Source of the DNA: Phycisphaerales bacterium
GTDB lineage: Bacteria; Planctomycetota; Phycisphaerae; Phycisphaerales; SM1A02
NCBI GenBank assembly: GCA_007135295.1
Contig: SLJD01000459.1
Coordinates: 1-7,884, forward strand
Length of the DNA: 7,884 bases
Direction of reading: 5' to 3'
In this document: one piece after another, positions 5,870 through 7,884 of the stretch
Layout of the letters: every line of letters starts with the position of its first letter
How positions within the stretch are numbered: the stretch's first letter is position 1
Notes under the pieces: model-generated
What the model was told of the DNA's origin: nothing
Databases searched by the model: none
Seen by the model: the letters and a program-made list of their open reading frames with translations, nothing else
Position numbers and translations under genes: made by a program

Positions 5870-7438
5870 ATGATGCCGCCCCGATCCCCTCTGGCCGCCT
5901 GCCGGCATCATCTCGGCCGCCTTGTCGGACGGCTTCGCCCGGTCAGGGACGTCGCACCGAGTGCGGCACCGCCGGATTCCCGGTCGCCGGGGCCGGGGGC
6001 TGACCATGCGCCCGCCATAAAGGCGTTGGTCGCGCAGGCGAAGGAGGCCACGAGTGATCAGCAGTGGGAGAACGCCGCTGCGCTGTGGGAGCGGGTGCTT
6101 GAACGGGCCGAGGACCGCGACGGCCGGTTCTCCATGCAGCTTGCCCGGGTGTATCGAAAACTCGGCTGGCATGACCGCGCCGAAGAACTCCTGCAACGGG
6201 TGCTCGCCGCAGACCCCGATCACGACAAAGCGGCGATCAGTCTCGCGAAGGTCGCCATGCACCGCGGAGACTGGCATGCGGCGATCGATCGGTGGAACAA
6301 CGTCCTTGCCCGATTTCCCCACCACGAAATCACCGCCCGCCGCAAGCTTGTCAAAGCCCATCGCAAACTTGGCAACGATGAGCAGATCAGGCAGCACCGC
6401 GAGCATCTTGCCGGCCAGCACCAGCATATTGATCTGGCCGATGTGCTCGCCCGGTGCCTCGGCCTCAACAGTCGACCGCCAGCCGACCAGATTGCCACGA
6501 GTTATTTCGCCGACGGCTGCGAATCTGAATACGTTCGCGTGCACACCATTGAGAATACCGGCGCCGGGCACTCCGCGGCGGTGGTCGAGAAAGCCATGCG
6601 GACGTCGAACGACTTTCGCCGCGGAAAAGCCGAGCGACATCTGGCGTTGCCGCAACACGTCGACCTTGGCGCCATCAGAACGCCGCGACTGCTGCACGTG
6701 ATCAAGCAGGAGGATTGCCTGCGGCTGTTCTTCGAACACATCAGCGGCAGCAGCCCGCCGCGTGATTTGTATCTCCAGTTTTATGACCATGGCGCGGGAC
6801 TTGATGTGATCCGCTCGATCATCGATCTCATCGCCTCAATCGGCAGAGCACCCGTCAGCGAGCGCGACATCGAGAACATGGGCTGCGTCCCGAGCTACTC
6901 CGCGTTTCGAACGGCGCATGCCGCCTTTGCGGAACCGATCGACGATGCCCTGCTGCGCCAGTCCCGCCGCCTGCTTGCGAAAGGACTGCACCGTCAGGCG
7001 GAGCGGATCATCAAGGAGTACCGCGAAAGAGAATCAGACATTCAGAATTCATACCGGCAACTGCCCCGCCTGCTCTATCACGGCGACGTCCAGCCGCAGA
7101 ATCTCATTATTTCCGATCAGGACGGATTGCCGTATGTGCTGGACTGGGGGTCGTGGGGACTGGAGCCGGCCGGCGCGGATCTCAGCAAGATGACTTATCT
7201 CGTCGCGGGCAACGTTCTTGATGGCACTGTCATGGACATTCACCGCGAGCGATTCAACACGATTGTGCGCCTGTATCGCGATTCACTCGATCATTCACCC
7301 ACCGAAGAAGACATTCTCCTTGCCTGTCATGTCTCCGCAACCACCCACTCAACGCCGTGGGCCGTGAAAGGCAGCCGACCGGAACTGCTGAAAACCGTCC
7401 TGTCCTCCATGAAGGAACTGACGGACCTGATGCGATAG
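5870..7438 (+). CDS. TPR-repeat protein with C-terminal phosphotransferase (APH/choline kinase-like) domain
   Basis: Read from ATG 5870 the protein has 522 residues. After an Arg/Pro-rich leader come three or four TPR-like helical pairs (about 49-170), recognisable by repeats such as LARVYRKLGWHDRAEELLQR. The second half looks like an aminoglycoside phosphotransferase/choline-kinase fold. It has a probable ATP-binding lysine in VVEKA (K241), a helix-C-like ERHL (E255), the catalytic-loop motif HGDVQPQN (404-411: D406 likely catalytic base, N411 metal ligand) and LDWGSWG, whose D425 matches the DFG-like Mg-binding aspartate. It probably phosphorylates a small molecule or sugar moiety in the cytoplasm; no signal peptide is evident. 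The TPRs suggest a protein partner. Substrate is unknown, and an antibiotic-resistance role should not be assumed. The start is unclear: ATG 5726, 5870 and 5873 all lack a good ribosome site, and the residues coded by 5726-5869 look non-coding. Its 3' end converges on cysS with 47 bp between. Confidence 0.85.
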   Translation: MMPPRSPLAACRHHLGRLVGRLRPVRDVAPSAAPPDSRSPGPGADHAPAIKALVAQAKEATSDQQWENAAALWERVLERAEDRDGRFSMQLARVYRKLGWHDRAEELLQRVLAADPDHDKAAISLAKVAMHRGDWHAAIDRWNNVLARFPHHEITARRKLVKAHRKLGNDEQIRQHREHLAGQHQHIDLADVLARCLGLNSRPPADQIATSYFADGCESEYVRVHTIENTGAGHSAAVVEKAMRTSNDFRRGKAERHLALPQHVDLGAIRTPRLLHVIKQEDCLRLFFEHISGSSPPRDLYLQFYDHGAGLDVIRSIIDLIASIGRAPVSERDIENMGCVPSYSAFRTAHAAFAEPIDDALLRQSRRLLAKGLHRQAERIIKEYRERESDIQNSYRQLPRLLYHGDVQPQNLIISDQDGLPYVLDWGSWGLEPAGADLSKMTYLVAGNVLDGTVMDIHRERFNTIVRLYRDSLDHSPTEEDILLACHVSATTHSTPWAVKGSRPELLKTVLSSMKELTDLMR

Positions 7439-7485
7439 TTTCGGTCTACAAAGCTCTTGTTTGCCAGCGTTTCCGATCACCGATG

Positions 7486-7884
7486 TCACTGCACCACGCG
7501 CGACCACGTCGTCCCTTCCGGGCCGTCCTTGATCGCGATGCCCTGCTCAGCAAGCTCATCACGGATGCGGTCAGCGGTGGCGAAGTCGCGGTTCTGTCTT
7601 GCCGCCTGGCGCTCGCTGAGTTTCTCGGCCACCCACGCGCCGATGTCATCGTCGCCGCCCGCCCCGCCGCCTTCGTGATCGAGCGTCAGCACGCCGAGCA
7701 CGCTGTCCATCGCTTCGAGGGCGGCAAGTTCGTCGACGGCATCCGCTTCGGGCGGTCGCGTGATGTCGTGCTCGCCGGCTGCTTCATTCAGCGTTGCGAT
7801 CGCCCGCGCAACGTTGAGGTCGTCTTCCAGAGCTGACTTGAACCGGGCTAGCGCCGTGCGAAGCGGGCCGGGCGACTGATCGCC
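7486..7884 (-). CDS. cysS: Cysteinyl-tRNA synthetase, C-terminal part (5' end beyond window)
   Basis: Only the last 132 codons are present; the reading frame is open to the window edge. The product charges tRNA-Cys with cysteine in the cytosol, and the catalytic HIGH/KMSKS core would lie outside this window. The visible part starts in the helical DALR-type anticodon-binding region with FKSALEDDLNVARA (window residues about 20-33), matching the family's F-x-x-A-L/M-x-D-D-L-N signature. It ends with the conserved tail: ERQAARQNRDFATADRIRDE, then GIAIKDGPEGTTW a few residues from the stop. Between them is a Gly/Asp-rich insertion (HEGGGAGGDDD), probably a flexible loop. The stop codon faces the stop of the TPR-kinase gene 47 bp away. 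No terminator hairpin is visible in that gap. Confidence 0.95.
   Translation of the reverse strand, partial: GDQSPGPLRTALARFKSALEDDLNVARAIATLNEAAGEHDITRPPEADAVDELAALEAMDSVLGVLTLDHEGGGAGGDDDIGAWVAEKLSERQAARQNRDFATADRIRDELAEQGIAIKDGPEGTTWSRVVQ

Noticed and set aside
3598..6003. An 801-codon open frame on the plus strand antisense to dnaK.
   Set aside because: It is a mirror of the highly biased GC-rich dnaK codons, with Leu/Val/Asp/Arg-rich low-information sequence and no recognisable domain. Long antisense frames opposite dnaK are a known artefact.
5531..6790. A 419-codon minus-strand frame across the intergenic gap and the TPR-kinase gene.
   Set aside because: The plus-strand frame has clear TPR and HGDxxxxN motifs. 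This one has no domain and ends in Arg/Gly-rich sequence.
7439..7485. Possible shared terminator between the TPR-kinase gene and cysS.
   Set aside because: Only a 4-bp ACAA/TTGT stem and a distant TCGGT/ACCGA pair are present, with no U-tract.
7357..7836. A 159-codon plus-strand frame across the cysS end.
   Set aside because: It is antisense to the well-supported CysRS C-terminus and has no recognisable features.

Overview
The window is GC-rich, compactly coded bacterial DNA holding five protein genes in two groups. The lineage is a guess: the 'Gram-negative' type DnaK, the BaxI_1-type membrane protein, the polysaccharide-lyase lipoprotein and the TPR-plus-kinase protein together would suit Planctomycetota (Phycisphaerae-like). 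No rRNA or other phylogenetic marker was available to test this.

Layout. Bases 1-110 are a G-rich tandem repeat (CTTCCGGGGGT units). A plus-strand pair follows: a seven-helix Bax inhibitor-1/YccA-family membrane protein (186-1028), and a heparinase II/III-family polysaccharide lyase with a lipoprotein signal (1028-3112), joined by a TGATG stop/start overlap. Convergent to these is dnaK on the minus strand (3286-5211), with its own intrinsic terminator (3228-3257) in the 173-bp gap. Upstream of dnaK is a 0.5-0.66 kb stretch without a convincing gene. Near its far end is an 8-9-8 inverted repeat followed by an AT-rich, promoter-like patch. A plus-strand gene then encodes TPR-like repeats fused to an aminoglycoside/choline-kinase-fold phosphotransferase domain (about 5870-7438). 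Its 3' end converges, with a 47-bp gap, on the C-terminal part of cysS (cysteinyl-tRNA synthetase, 7486 to beyond the window).

How the genes work together. dnaK and cysS are housekeeping genes and are transcribed independently of the plus-strand genes. The Bax inhibitor-1 and heparinase genes are probably one transcript, although their functions (membrane ion/stress homeostasis and degradation of acidic polysaccharide) have no known link. The TPR-kinase is divergent from dnaK across the long gap and has no recognisable pathway partner here.

No clearly new multi-gene system is visible. The least explained items are the TPR-kinase fusion, the candidate control element in front of it, and the G-rich repeat at the left edge.
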